Source of the DNA: BOG-1155 sp050012495
GTDB lineage: Bacteria > Desulfobacterota > Syntrophorhabdia > Syntrophorhabdales > WCHB1-27
DNA length: 64,000 nt
Reading direction: 5' to 3'
NCBI GenBank assembly: GCA_050012495.1
Contig: JBEKHB010000023.1
Coordinates: 11,284-75,283, forward strand
This document shows, in pieces, positions 34,960 to 43,766 of this stretch. Under the pieces are notes generated by a model. That model was not told where the DNA came from, ran no database searches, and saw nothing but the letters and a program-made list of their open reading frames with translations. Every line of letters starts with the position of its first letter. Positions within the stretch are counted from its first letter, which is position 1. Position numbers and translations under genes: made by a program.

Positions 34960-36333
34960 TCAATCCGGAAAGATCTTCCCGGGATTCAGAATATTATTGG
35001 GGTCAAAAAGCTGCTTGACCCGTTTCATCGTCGCCATCACCGCTCCCGATAGCTCCATGCCGAGATAGGGCGCTTTAGAGAAGCCGATGCCGTGCTCACC
35101 CGACATGGTTCCACCGAGCCTGAGCGCTTCGGCAAAGATTTCTTTCACCGCCTCTTCGGCCTTCGCCCGGTCTTCGTGCGTATCCTGGATCATCAGGTTC
35201 ACATGGAAGTTGCCGTCACCCGCATGGCCAAAACTGAGAATAGGGATGCCGAGCCTCTCGCGCATGGCCTCCAATGAACGGATCAGTGTCGGTATTTCGG
35301 AGCGGGGGACAACGACGTCTTCGGCTATTTTCAGGGGCGCCACCGTATAGAGCGCCTGGGAGAGCACCCTTCGGGCCTGCCACAGCCTGTCGGCCTCTGC
35401 GGGGTCTTCGGTCAGATCGCACCTGATCGCGCGGTGCTCCGCCGCGATAACGCGGACCTTTTCCGCCTGCGAGAGGGCCGATTCCCTGCTCCCGTCGACT
35501 TCGATCAAGAGAAGGCCTCCTGCCCCATCGGGCAAACCCATGGGGGAAGCCTGCTCGCTGCAGCGTATCGACGACTTGTCCATAAATTCGATGGTAGACG
35601 GCACGACTTTCGCGGCTATAATAGCTGAGACCGTTTCTGCGGCCTCCTCGACTTCGTTAAAAAGGGCGAGGATGGTCGCCTTTGCCTCAGGCAGGGGGAT
35701 AAGCTTCAGGGTGATTCGCGTGATCACGCCAAGGGTGCCTTCGCTGCCGACAAAGAGTCTTGTCAGATCGTACCCGACCACGCCTTTCATGGTCCTTACC
35801 CCCAGGTTCAATATTTCCCCGGTGGGCAGCACCACTTCCAGACCGAGCACATAGTCCCGCGTCACGCCGTACTTGAGAGAATTGGGGCCCCCCGCGCATT
35901 CCGCCACATTTCCCCCAAGGCTTGAATATTTGTAAGAAGCGGGATCGGGGGGATAGAAAAGTCCCCTCTGCGCAACCTCTTCCTGGAAGAGAAACGTCAC
36001 GACACCCGGCTCCACCACGGCGATCAGGTTTGCCGTATCGATTTCCAGTATCCGGTTCATTCGGGTGAAGGATAACACCACGCCCCCGTTTACCGGCACC
36101 GACCCCCCCGTGAGACCTGTTCCCTGGCCCCTCGGTATTACAGGAAAAAGATGTGTGTTGGCGAGTCTGAGTATGGCTGACACCTCGCGGGCCGACGAGG
36201 GGAAAACGATCAGCTCGGGGACGGCGCCTTCGGTCCTTCCGTCATAGGAATAGCATCGACGCTCCTCAACCGATGCCTTGACGTTCTCGGGACCGGTGAT
36301 CGCCTCAATCTCTTTGATAATCACGGGGTCCAT
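34960..36333 (-). CDS. FAD-linked oxidase, GlcD/lactate dehydrogenase type
   Basis: 457-residue FAD-binding oxidoreductase acting on a 2-hydroxy acid such as glycolate or D-lactate. FAD-binding PRGQGTGLTGGSVPVNGGVVLS (about 67-88), SLGGNVAECAGGPNSLKYGVTRDYVLG, and the C-terminal SFGHAGDGNFHVNL and SGEHGIGFSKAPYL motifs. ATG behind GGGGAGAACTG. No GlcE/GlcF partner is adjacent; an electron-transfer flavoprotein or Fe-S partner elsewhere is likely. A fragment of this gene is duplicated at 31951-32161. Confidence 0.9.
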   Translation of the reverse strand: MDPVIIKEIEAITGPENVKASVEERRCYSYDGRTEGAVPELIVFPSSAREVSAILRLANTHLFPVIPRGQGTGLTGGSVPVNGGVVLSFTRMNRILEIDTANLIAVVEPGVVTFLFQEEVAQRGLFYPPDPASYKYSSLGGNVAECAGGPNSLKYGVTRDYVLGLEVVLPTGEILNLGVRTMKGVVGYDLTRLFVGSEGTLGVITRITLKLIPLPEAKATILALFNEVEEAAETVSAIIAAKVVPSTIEFMDKSSIRCSEQASPMGLPDGAGGLLLIEVDGSRESALSQAEKVRVIAAEHRAIRCDLTEDPAEADRLWQARRVLSQALYTVAPLKIAEDVVVPRSEIPTLIRSLEAMRERLGIPILSFGHAGDGNFHVNLMIQDTHEDRAKAEEAVKEIFAEALRLGGTMSGEHGIGFSKAPYLGMELSGAVMATMKRVKQLFDPNNILNPGKIFPD

Positions 36334-36437
36334 CAGTTCTCCCCTTCACCGCCAAAACGCTTGTGCAGCCGTTTCGCTTCCTTTCGCCGATAGGGGGCCT
36401 CACCATTATCGCATCCGGAAAGAGGCACCTCGCCCCC

Positions 36438-38117
36438 TCACTCCTCGCAGCCTTCGGCAGGCCGGAAAACAGCGCCGCTCGCCGCCCCGGTGACCATCGC
36501 TGCGTAGCGGGCCATGTAGCCCTCCTTGATATTCGGCGCAGGCTTCCTCCACGCCTTCCGCCGCTTGTCCATCTCATCGGTGCCCACCAGGAGGTCGATC
36601 GACTTTTTGTCGAGGTCGATCTCGATCCGGTCGCCTTCCCTGACGAGACCCAAGGGACCCCCTTCTGCGGCCTCCGGAGATACATGGCCTATGCAGAGAC
36701 CCCTCGTGCCCCCGGAGAACCTGCCATCCGTGATGAGGGCGCAGTCCACATCAAGGCCCTTTCCGCAGAGCACACTGGTCGGCGTCAGCATCTCCCTCAT
36801 GCCGGGGCCGCCTTTCGGTCCTTCATACCGGACGACAACCACGTCACCGGGTGCGACCCGCCCTTCCATGATGGCGGCCATCGTCTCTTCCTCGCTGTCG
36901 AATACCCGCGCCGGTCCGGTGAACCTCCTCATGCTGTCCGCGACGCCCGCGACTTTGACAATTGCCCCATCGGGCGCGAGGCTGCCCGTCAACACCGCGA
37001 GGCCGCCCCTCGGGTGGTATGGCTCATCGACGGACCTGATGACCCCATGGTCCAGCACCTCTGCCTCATTGATCAGCTCTCCCAGACTCTTTCCGGTTAC
37101 GGTCATGCAGCTCGTCTCCAGGAGGCCCCTTCCCGAGAGCTCCTTCATGATGGCGTAGACGCCGCCCGCCTCTTCCAGGTCTTCAAGATGGTTGGGCCCT
37201 GCAGGGCTCATCGAACAGATATGCGGGGTCTTTTCGGCGATCCGGTCAAAAAGGGCAAGGGGCAGGTTGATGCCTGCTTCGTGAGCGATAGCCGGCAGGT
37301 GAAGGGCCGTGTTCGACGAGCCGCCAAAGGCCATATCGACAGTAATCGCATTCTTGAACGCCTCGAAGGTCATAATATCCCGGGGCGCGAGGTCCTTCTC
37401 CACGAGGGAAACAATTGCCTTTCCGGCGCTCTTTGCGAGTCTGAGACGTTTCGCATGTACCGCCGGGATAGTCCCGTTGCCGGGAAGCGCGATGCCGAGG
37501 GCTTCACTGAGGCAGTTCATGGAGTTTGCCGTGAACATGCCCGCGCAAGAACCCGCGCCCGGACATGCACACCCCTCGAGCTTTGCAAGCTCCTCCTCTC
37601 CCATAACGCCCGCGGCCACTTTTCCCACCCCTTCAAAAACGGAGATCAGGTCGACTGCCCGCCCCTTGAACCGCCCGGCGAGCATAGGACCGCCGCTTAC
37701 GACCAGGGCGGGAATATTAAGCCTGAGCGCGGCCATCATCATGCCGGGAATGATCTTGTCGCAGTTCGGGATCAGAACCAATCCATCAAAGGGATAGGCT
37801 TTCGCCATCACCTCCACGGAATCGGCGATAAGCTCCCTGGACCCGAGAGAGTACTTCATCCCCTCATGATTCATGGCGATCCCATCGCAAATACCGATGG
37901 TGGAAAACGCCAGAGGGGTACCGCCCGCGAGGCGCACCCCGTCCTTGACCGCCCTCGCGATCGTACTGAGGTGGATATGGCCCGGGATAAGCTCGGAGGC
38001 CGAGTTGGCAATGCCGATAATCGGCCTTTCCAGCTCTTCCGGTAGTAACCCGATTGCGTTGAAGAGCGACCTGTGGGGCGCCTTTTCAATTCCCTTCTTC
38101 ATCTTGTCCGATCTCAT
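36438..38117 (-). CDS. ilvD: Dihydroxy-acid dehydratase
   Basis: Fe-S dehydratase in branched-chain amino acid synthesis, converting 2,3-dihydroxy-isovalerate or -methylvalerate to the 2-keto acid. 559 residues. Cluster Cys in PNCDKIIPGMMMAA and GSCAGMFTANSMNCL, plus RFSGGTRGLCIGHVSPEA. ATG behind TAAAGGAGGCAC; a dispersed repeat lies directly upstream. Full length. Confidence 0.95.
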   Translation of the reverse strand: MRSDKMKKGIEKAPHRSLFNAIGLLPEELERPIIGIANSASELIPGHIHLSTIARAVKDGVRLAGGTPLAFSTIGICDGIAMNHEGMKYSLGSRELIADSVEVMAKAYPFDGLVLIPNCDKIIPGMMMAALRLNIPALVVSGGPMLAGRFKGRAVDLISVFEGVGKVAAGVMGEEELAKLEGCACPGAGSCAGMFTANSMNCLSEALGIALPGNGTIPAVHAKRLRLAKSAGKAIVSLVEKDLAPRDIMTFEAFKNAITVDMAFGGSSNTALHLPAIAHEAGINLPLALFDRIAEKTPHICSMSPAGPNHLEDLEEAGGVYAIMKELSGRGLLETSCMTVTGKSLGELINEAEVLDHGVIRSVDEPYHPRGGLAVLTGSLAPDGAIVKVAGVADSMRRFTGPARVFDSEEETMAAIMEGRVAPGDVVVVRYEGPKGGPGMREMLTPTSVLCGKGLDVDCALITDGRFSGGTRGLCIGHVSPEAAEGGPLGLVREGDRIEIDLDKKSIDLLVGTDEMDKRRKAWRKPAPNIKEGYMARYAAMVTGAASGAVFRPAEGCEE

Positions 38118-38133
38118 TGTGCCTCCTTTAGCT

Positions 38134-38209
38134 CAATTACTGGGGCTAGCGTCGCCCCCTCCAGCGGCTAAGCCACGACCCGCTTCGCGGGTGCCCCGGC
38201 CTCCCCCTC
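38134..38209 (-). repeat. Dispersed hairpin repeat, copy B
   Basis: Minus-strand orientation, 17 bp before the ilvD start. Shares CCGGGGCACCCGCGAAGCGG and TGGAGGGGGCG...GCCCCAGTAATTG with copy A at 24860-24933. As in copy A, the repeat points toward the downstream gene. Confidence 0.75.
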
Positions 38210-38401
38210 ATAAAAAGGAAGAGGCCCAAAGGCGTTTCATGGTTACCTCTTGCCTTTTCATGAAACTCTTGAAATATCCGTGCTCGTCGTGACGCACGGC
38301 GCTTCTATTATACGACAAAAGACGGGCCGAAAAAACAGCTTCGCCCCGGCCGCACTGCCCACCCTTGACTTTTTCCAGGGGGTTGGAATAAGCTCTTGCC
38401 C

Positions 38402-39223
38402 ATGAAAGACCTGTCGCTGGGTATGTTTGATTCAGGCATCGGCGGCTTGACTGTGCTCAAGGAGGTGAGGAAGCTCTTACCCCATGAGCATATCATATAT
38501 CTCGGCGATACGGCACGGGTCCCTTACGGCAACAGATCAGCCGAAACGGTTACCCGCTATTCCCTGGAGAACACGCGATTTCTTTTGGAGAAGGGCATCA
38601 AGATGCTCATTGTTGCCTGCAACACCTCAAGCGCTATAGCCCTCTCAGCCTTGAAAAGGAGACTCTCTATCCCCGTCGTCGGCGTCATCGAGCCGCCTGC
38701 GAGAGAAGCGGTGAAGAGGACTCGAAAGAAGAAGATTGGGGTGATAGGCACCAGGGCGACCATACGGAGCCAGGCCTATGTGAAGGCCATAAGGAAACTC
38801 GATCCATCCGTCGAGGTGATTTCTCAGGCATGCCCCCTTTTTGTGCCTGTCGTTGAAGAGGGGCTGGAAGAGGACGAGGTCGCCAGGCTCGTCGTGGAAA
38901 AATATCTGCGCGAGATGAAGGATTCGGCGATAGACGTGCTCATCATGGGCTGCACCCACTATCCGATGCTGGAGCCGCGGATCCGTGAATTGCTCGGCGA
39001 CGATGTCTATATTGTCAATTCAGGCAGAGAGACCGCGGCCGAGGTTCAAAAGATGCTTCAGATGCATGGCTTCCATAAGGATTCAGGCAAGGGCGGGTCC
39101 GATTACTTTGTCACCGATGCCCCTGACAAGCTGTCCGACCTGGGGGGCCGCGTTCTCGGCGAGCCTCTCAAGAGGGTGCGGCTCGTCAGGCTCGAGCTGC
39201 CGCTGCCTCCGTCCCCCACATGA
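38402..39223 (+). CDS. murI: Glutamate racemase
   Basis: Makes D-glutamate for peptidoglycan. About 273 residues; catalytic motifs GMFDSGIGGLTVL (Asp), ACNTSSA (first Cys) and MGCTHYPML (second Cys and His). The ATG at 38402 is chosen; a TTG two codons upstream is possible, and the ribosome site is weak for both. Overlaps the priA start by 4 bp. Confidence 0.93.
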   Translation: MKDLSLGMFDSGIGGLTVLKEVRKLLPHEHIIYLGDTARVPYGNRSAETVTRYSLENTRFLLEKGIKMLIVACNTSSAIALSALKRRLSIPVVGVIEPPAREAVKRTRKKKIGVIGTRATIRSQAYVKAIRKLDPSVEVISQACPLFVPVVEEGLEEDEVARLVVEKYLREMKDSAIDVLIMGCTHYPMLEPRIRELLGDDVYIVNSGRETAAEVQKMLQMHGFHKDSGKGGSDYFVTDAPDKLSDLGGRVLGEPLKRVRLVRLELPLPPSPT

Positions 39224-41172
39224 TCGCCGATGTCGCGCTCCCTCTGCCCATAGACAGGGTATTTTCCTACGCGGTTCCCGCCGTGCTGGTCCCGTTTACA
39301 CGGCCATTCTTGCGGGTCAGGGTCCCCTTCCGCACGCGCTCGCTTGTCGGTTTCGTGCTGCGCGTTGACGAGGGGGCAGGAGAGGGCCTAAAAGCCATCC
39401 AGGATGTCGTCGATTGTGTCCCGCTTATTGACGACGCCTGTTTCGAGCTGTGCAACTGGGCATCAGCCTACTATGCGGCCCCCATCGGCCTCGCACTCAA
39501 ATACGCGCTTTCCTTGACCACAAAAATGGAAAAATACCGCGTGGTGAAAACCCAAGACCCGTCTCTCGTCCACCTGAACAACCTTACACTGAAGAAAGCA
39601 TGTGCCTTCACCGGCAGAATGCGGGTCCTTGATTACCTCAACCGGTCGCTCGTGGAGCTTGCCGATATCTTTACGGGGAAGACATTGGAACGCGGAAAGC
39701 AGCCTGGCCGGGCAGGCGCATACCGGGCCACCTTGTTCCTCGGAGGGGTGAGAGAACGCCTCGCGTTCTACACTGCCCTCATTTCAGAAGAGCTTCGTCG
39801 CGGGAGAAACGTGCTCATGCTTCTCCCCGATTACCAGGCAGCAGGTGCTTTTTTCTCCCGTTCCCTCTCGGAAAGCTTCCCCGGTGCAGTCTTCTGGTAT
39901 GGCAGCTCACTACCCGAGAAGAGGAAGGCCGAGACGTACTTCAGGGCGACGGCCGAGGGGGGGCGCCTGATACTGGGGAATAAGAGCTGCGTCTTTCTCC
40001 CCCTTTTCAATAACGGCCTTGTCATTATCGAAAGACCTGAGGAAGACGGGTACCGCAACGAGGAGGCTTTCAGATTTGACGCGGGCCGCCTGGCCGTCAG
40101 GAGGGCCGAGATCGAAGGGGTCCGGGTCGTCCTCGGGAGCGCCGCCCCTCCCCTGGAGGTACTGAAACTGGCGGCCGAGGGCGTGGTTGATGTCGTGGAA
40201 GGCCCGCCCATAGAAAGGCCCCCCGTGTTATCGATGAGGGGCGATAAAAATGGGGGGCGCCACTCCTACATGCCCGACGCAATGATATGCGCCATAAAAG
40301 AGGTCCTGGATCGATGCGGAAATGTCGTTATCCATACGCCGCGAAAGTCCTATGCGGCACACCTTTTTTGCGCCGAGTGCAGCCGGCCGCTTCTTTGCCC
40401 GACTTGCGGGGCAGCCGGCCTCAGCTACCATAAGGCAGTCGAGACGCTGGCCTGCAACAGTTGCAAGAGTCTCTTCCCTTATGAAGAGCGGTGTCCCCGC
40501 TGCGGCTCCAAATCCATCATGTTCTTCGAGGTTGGCGCCGAATACCTGGAGGCGCGGATGAAGGAGATTTTTCCCGACAGGACGGTGCTCAGGGTTACCG
40601 GCGAGACGGAGAGACTTACGGATCTCCGGTCATTGGAAAGCGGCACGGGGAATATTATCGTGGGAACCCACATCCTCTCGAAGCTCTACGGGCTTGACGC
40701 GAGCCAGCTCATACTCTATGGATGGGAGGACCTGCTCAGGATCGGCGGATACAGGGCGAGAGAGAAGATGTTTCAGGTGCTCACGAATCTCATCGACGCC
40801 CTGAGGCCGCAGAAACTTCTCCTCTACACCCGCGGCGAGACCCTTGACCTGTCGCCCTTTCTCTTTCCCCGGCAATTCTATGACGACGAGTTGGCGAAGA
40901 GGCGGGCTGCCGAATTTCCCCCTTATGTCCGGCTCGTTTCCATAAACGTCTTGAAACGAAGCCGGCCGGCCGGCGAGAAGATCGTCGAAGCGATTGAAAG
41001 GTTGACGCAAGATGCCGCGCTGGACCACCAGATGCTTGGCCCGATCCAGGTGAAGGGACGGTATGGCTGGAGGGTGATACTTAAAGGGGAAGGAGAAGCC
41101 TTCTCCGCGCTCCTCGCGTCCCTCCACCGGCTTCCCGGCGTACATATCGAAGCCGATCCCCTCAACGTCTGA
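39220..41172 (+). CDS. priA: PriA-like primosomal protein with lost helicase motifs
   Basis: 650-residue homologue of the replication-restart protein PriA. The N-terminal DNA-binding domain (VALPLPIDRVFSYAVP), the eight-Cys zinc-binding region (CAEC, CPTC, CNSC, CPRC, about residues 384-428) and the C-terminal domain (RRAAEFPPYVRLVSI, LGPIQVKGRYGWRVILKG) are kept. The helicase motifs are not: the GVTGSGKT P-loop reads GGVRERLAF, the DEEH box reads ERPEED, motif III is LGSAAPPLE, and the GRAGR motif VI is missing. It likely keeps a structural or loading role without ATPase. The frame is open throughout, so this is not simple decay. Confidence 0.85.
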   Translation: MIADVALPLPIDRVFSYAVPAVLVPFTRPFLRVRVPFRTRSLVGFVLRVDEGAGEGLKAIQDVVDCVPLIDDACFELCNWASAYYAAPIGLALKYALSLTTKMEKYRVVKTQDPSLVHLNNLTLKKACAFTGRMRVLDYLNRSLVELADIFTGKTLERGKQPGRAGAYRATLFLGGVRERLAFYTALISEELRRGRNVLMLLPDYQAAGAFFSRSLSESFPGAVFWYGSSLPEKRKAETYFRATAEGGRLILGNKSCVFLPLFNNGLVIIERPEEDGYRNEEAFRFDAGRLAVRRAEIEGVRVVLGSAAPPLEVLKLAAEGVVDVVEGPPIERPPVLSMRGDKNGGRHSYMPDAMICAIKEVLDRCGNVVIHTPRKSYAAHLFCAECSRPLLCPTCGAAGLSYHKAVETLACNSCKSLFPYEERCPRCGSKSIMFFEVGAEYLEARMKEIFPDRTVLRVTGETERLTDLRSLESGTGNIIVGTHILSKLYGLDASQLILYGWEDLLRIGGYRAREKMFQVLTNLIDALRPQKLLLYTRGETLDLSPFLFPRQFYDDELAKRRAAEFPPYVRLVSINVLKRSRPAGEKIVEAIERLTQDAALDHQMLGPIQVKGRYGWRVILKGEGEAFSALLASLHRLPGVHIEADPLNV

Positions 41173-41234
41173 TACTCCGGCACATTTTTCCTTTGCTTTT
41201 CGGCTCTGCGGGATTACAATGGAAGAGGTTTACC

Positions 41235-41480
41235 GTGCGCATTCTGATCAACTGGTTCATCACGACCATCGCCATCCTGATTGCCGCCCTTTTTCTGCCC
41301 GGCGTCACCGTCCGAAGCTTCGGCGCCGCTCTCGTTACCGCTCTCGTCCTCGGACTCATCAACGCCTTCATCAGACCGATCCTCATATTTCTGACCCTCC
41401 CTCTCACGATCCTCACCCTCGGACTTTTCACCTTCTTTTCTTTCGTGAGCTTTGTGCTCCATCGCATAGCCCCCGTCTGA
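41235..41480 (+). pseudogene. Truncated YvlD/phage-holin-family (PF04020-type) membrane protein
   Basis: About 81 codons from a GTG behind AGAGGTTTACC. MRILINWFITTIAILIAALF-type start, LPGVTV, then ALVLGLINAFIRPILIFLTLPLTILTLGLFTF match the N-terminal two thirds of this family, but the usual last helices are missing and the frame ends in unrelated sequence. A transposase-like fragment begins 10 bp later, suggesting interruption by an insertion element. It may still make a short membrane protein. Confidence 0.6.
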
Positions 41481-41489
41481 TGCCGAGTC

Positions 41490-41585
41490 GCCTTCATTGA
41501 CCCATCTTTGTTCAGGACGGTCTCCCTCGACGGCAGGCTCTACGAGGCGCCGGCGGCATTTTCGGCGTCCTATCCGCCTGCTTGA
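41490..41585 (+). mobile_element. Remnant of a DDE transposase 3' end
   Basis: About 30 codons ending at TGA read DPSLFRTVSLDGRLYEAP, which resembles the C-terminal RTVSLNGRLYEAP segment common in IS481-type/Mu-like DDE transposases. Nothing else of the element is visible. Family recall only, so moderate confidence. Confidence 0.45.
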
Positions 41586-41657
41586 CAATCAAATTCGCCC
41601 GCATTAGAATCTGATCGGGAGCTTCACAGTCAAAACATTTCTTGCAAGGAGGTCACG

Positions 41658-41966
41658 ATGAAGGACCTGCATGAGATATACACGACGTTCAAGAAGGACT
41701 TCCCCGAGATCTATCGGGGACACGAGGCCCTTGGCAAGAAGATACACGAGGAAACAGGCCCGCTGCCCGAGAAGGTCCGCTGGCTCATCAAGGTGGCGGT
41801 GTCCGGTGCGAGTGGCCACACCATAGCTCTGGAAACCCATATTGCGAAAGCGAGGAAGGCAGGGGCGACGGAAGACGAGATCAAACATACGCTGCTCCTC
41901 ATCATACAGACGGCAGGATTCCCCACGTTCATGGAGGCGTACTCCACTTACAAAAAGATGAAGTAG
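41658..41966 (+). CDS. Carboxymuconolactone decarboxylase (AhpD-like) family protein
   Basis: 102-residue all-helical protein with the CMD pattern LPEKVRWLIKVAVSGASGHTIALETHIAKARKAGATEDEI. The positions where AhpD has redox Cys (CxxC before the His) are occupied by SGHT, so peroxidase-reductase activity is unlikely. ATG behind AAGGAGGTCACG. Role unknown. Confidence 0.82.
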   Translation: MKDLHEIYTTFKKDFPEIYRGHEALGKKIHEETGPLPEKVRWLIKVAVSGASGHTIALETHIAKARKAGATEDEIKHTLLLIIQTAGFPTFMEAYSTYKKMK

Positions 41967-42113
41967 CGGCAAGCCCCTTATCCGAATCCCGCGGCATAAC
42001 GACAAGGCGCCCCGCTCCGGACCATCGCATGAGCGATTGCCGGCCGGTCTTTTGATGCCTTGGAACCATTGCAACTACACGGGTTCGTGCTCAAAGTGCA
42101 CGGGTGTCGACGG

Positions 42114-42540
42114 TCACTTCTCATGACTATCACTCAAAAGCCCCTCAGAGGCGTCGTATACAATCCTTCCGTCCACGATCGTCATGAGTACCGGGATGCT
42201 CCCTATCCGATGGGCATCGACCGTCAATATGTCGTCGCCGAGGACGCAAAAATCGGCGAGTTTACCTTTTTCAATGGATCCCTTCACATCGTCCATTAGG
42301 TCCTGCCAGGCGCCGTTTATCGTGTAGGCCCTGATGGCTTCCTCTCTTGAAAGACGTTGTTCCGGTCCATAGACCTTGCCGCTGCCGGCAGCCTCTCTTA
42401 GAATGGCGGCCTGGACACCTTCGCGCCAGTTAGGATAGGTTACGGGCATATCGGAACTGAAAGTCAGGCGAACACCGGCGTCCATTGCGGCCTTGAAAGG
42501 CCAATCCCACATCAGCCTCTTGTCGCCGATCAGATGGGCT
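42114..42540 (-). pseudogene. 3' fragment of an amidohydrolase gene
   Basis: About 140 C-terminal codons of a YtcJ/metal-dependent amidohydrolase remain: FSSDMPVTYPNWREGVQAA, LSREEAIRAYTINGA, GSIEKGKLADFCVLGDDIL and VDGRIVYD, typical end motifs of the family. The 5' two thirds are gone; the fragment is joined directly to a cytochrome pseudogene near 42540. No start of its own. Confidence 0.75.
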
Positions 42541-43142
42541 TGAGCCACTGCGGATGATCGTCGCCCTGGTGGCAGGTGCGGCACGCCTGCGGTTGCTGGG
42601 CTTCAATCTTCGAAAAAGTGTGGCGCGTGTGACAAGCGTCGCAGGAACCAGCCTGGGAACCCGTCCCGGCCGCCTTAAGGGCGGCCAGTTCCTTTTCATC
42701 CTTGGCCCCGAATTTGTGGCAACCCCCGCACCCTTTCCACCCTCTATCTGAACCCTCGATACGTGAGGGAAATTCGGCATGTTCGTAGCGCACTTCCAGG
42801 CAAGGGCATGTTTACCCGCCATGAACTCCTTGACCCGGCCTTCGTGGCATTTGGCGCAGGTTTCAGGCCCCACGATACCGGCCTTTGCAACGTCGGCAGC
42901 GGAGGTATGTGCCGTACCGTGGCAAGTGTCGCAACCGACGCCCTTCTCTGCGTGCTTCGAAGCCTTCCAGTCGGTTACCAACGAGGGTGATAGTTTCTGA
43001 TGGCATTGAAGGCACGCCTGACCCAGCTCGATCGTTCCAGCCCATACAGTCCGGGTGCCGCCTCCGGCAGCGGCTAGCGCCGCCACTGAGATTACAATCA
43101 ATTCCAGGATGACGCCCTACGTGTTTTGTGGACTCTCTGCAT
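42540..43142 (-). pseudogene. Broken multihaem c-type cytochrome (hydroxylamine-oxidoreductase-like)
   Basis: Starts at an ATG (43142) behind TAAGGAGGAGAAA, but a frameshift near 43105 is needed to read into the signal peptide (VISVAALAA), and a second near 42740 to continue the haem region. Six CxxCH motifs are seen in order: CLQCH, CDTCH, CAKCH, CGGCH, CDACH, CRTCH. The KHALAW and DHPQW segments resemble octahaem hydroxylamine-oxidoreductase relatives. The gene stops abruptly after the sixth haem, fused to the amidohydrolase fragment. An intact sigma-54 promoter lies upstream. Confidence 0.75.
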
Positions 43143-43206
43143 TTTCTCCTCCTTACGATCTGTGGGCAAAGCCCATGTCTATTTGTTCGGGAACTTCAGG
43201 TTAAAC

Positions 43207-43222
43207 AGCAACAGTTGTGCCA
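43207..43222 (-). promoter_or_regulatory. Sigma-54 promoter (-24/-12), site 1
   Basis: Minus-strand TGGCACAACTGTTGCT fits the TGGCACG-N4-TTGCW consensus with correct GG-to-GC spacing. It drives toward the cytochrome pseudogene (start at 43142). Two palindromic sites lie upstream, at 43310 and 43432. Confidence 0.8.
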
Positions 43223-43309
43223 GAACTTGACCCGTGGCATCATTTGCATACCAATCCTACAATATCGCTCTGTTGTGACAAGGCTACAGATCTGAGACCA
43301 GGTCCCGAT

Positions 43310-43326
43310 GGGGTAGAATATACCCA
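43310..43326. promoter_or_regulatory. Putative activator site: GGGTA-N5-TACCC palindrome (proximal, site 1)
   Basis: GGGTAGAATATACCC, within a wider imperfect palindrome GATGG..CCATC, centred about 96 bp upstream of the sigma-54 promoter. Probable binding site of the NtrC-type regulator encoded at 56434-57807. Confidence 0.65.
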
Positions 43327-43431
43327 CCATCAGGAGCAGTTGATAACGGGACTCGGGAGGCCAGGAGAGGGAGTTGCCATTGGAACAGGCGGGTTGCAAG
43401 GGGGGTGGGTCCTTGGGGTTTTGATCCCCGA

Positions 43432-43449
43432 TGGGTATCGGGATACCCA
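43432..43449. promoter_or_regulatory. Putative activator site: perfect palindrome (distal, site 1)
   Basis: TGGGTATCGGGATACCCA is an 8-bp perfect inverted repeat with a 2-bp centre, followed by another half site GTACCCACC. It lies about 220 bp upstream of the sigma-54 promoter, a typical enhancer distance. The rest of 43143-43766 contains no gene I can support; a GTGPEHLP-like reading near 43560-43650 may be another fragment. Confidence 0.65.
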
Positions 43450-43766
43450 CGTACCCACCTCAGGCATCCCTCTTGGTGGGGTTGGCGGTTAAGAGTGAAT
43501 CCGCGTTACCGGTACAGACGGACTCACCACCAGGTTGGATGGTATTGGTTAGGGGAGGTGCTCAGGACCAGTTTTGCCGACGTAACCATAGCCCTTCGCT
43601 GCCCAATATTCAACGGCCGTTTCGAACAGGGGAGTCGCCCCCGGCCCGTGTGACGGCGACGAGGGCGATCTACCTCCATGTGATCCTTTTCCTAGGTAAC
43701 AATCGCGATTTTCCCTTGAGTCGCATATATGATCCCGCGCCCCCGCCTTCCTCCTCGGTCTGTTGT

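Noticed and set aside
36363..38045. 560-codon open frame on the plus strand opposite ilvD
   Set aside because: It mirrors ilvD codon structure, has no recognisable domain or ribosome site, and ilvD is certain.
41658..41966. Selenoprotein of the AhpD-like family
   Set aside because: Such proteins often carry Sec or Cys in anaerobes, but here the active-site positions are SGHT and there is no in-frame TGA.
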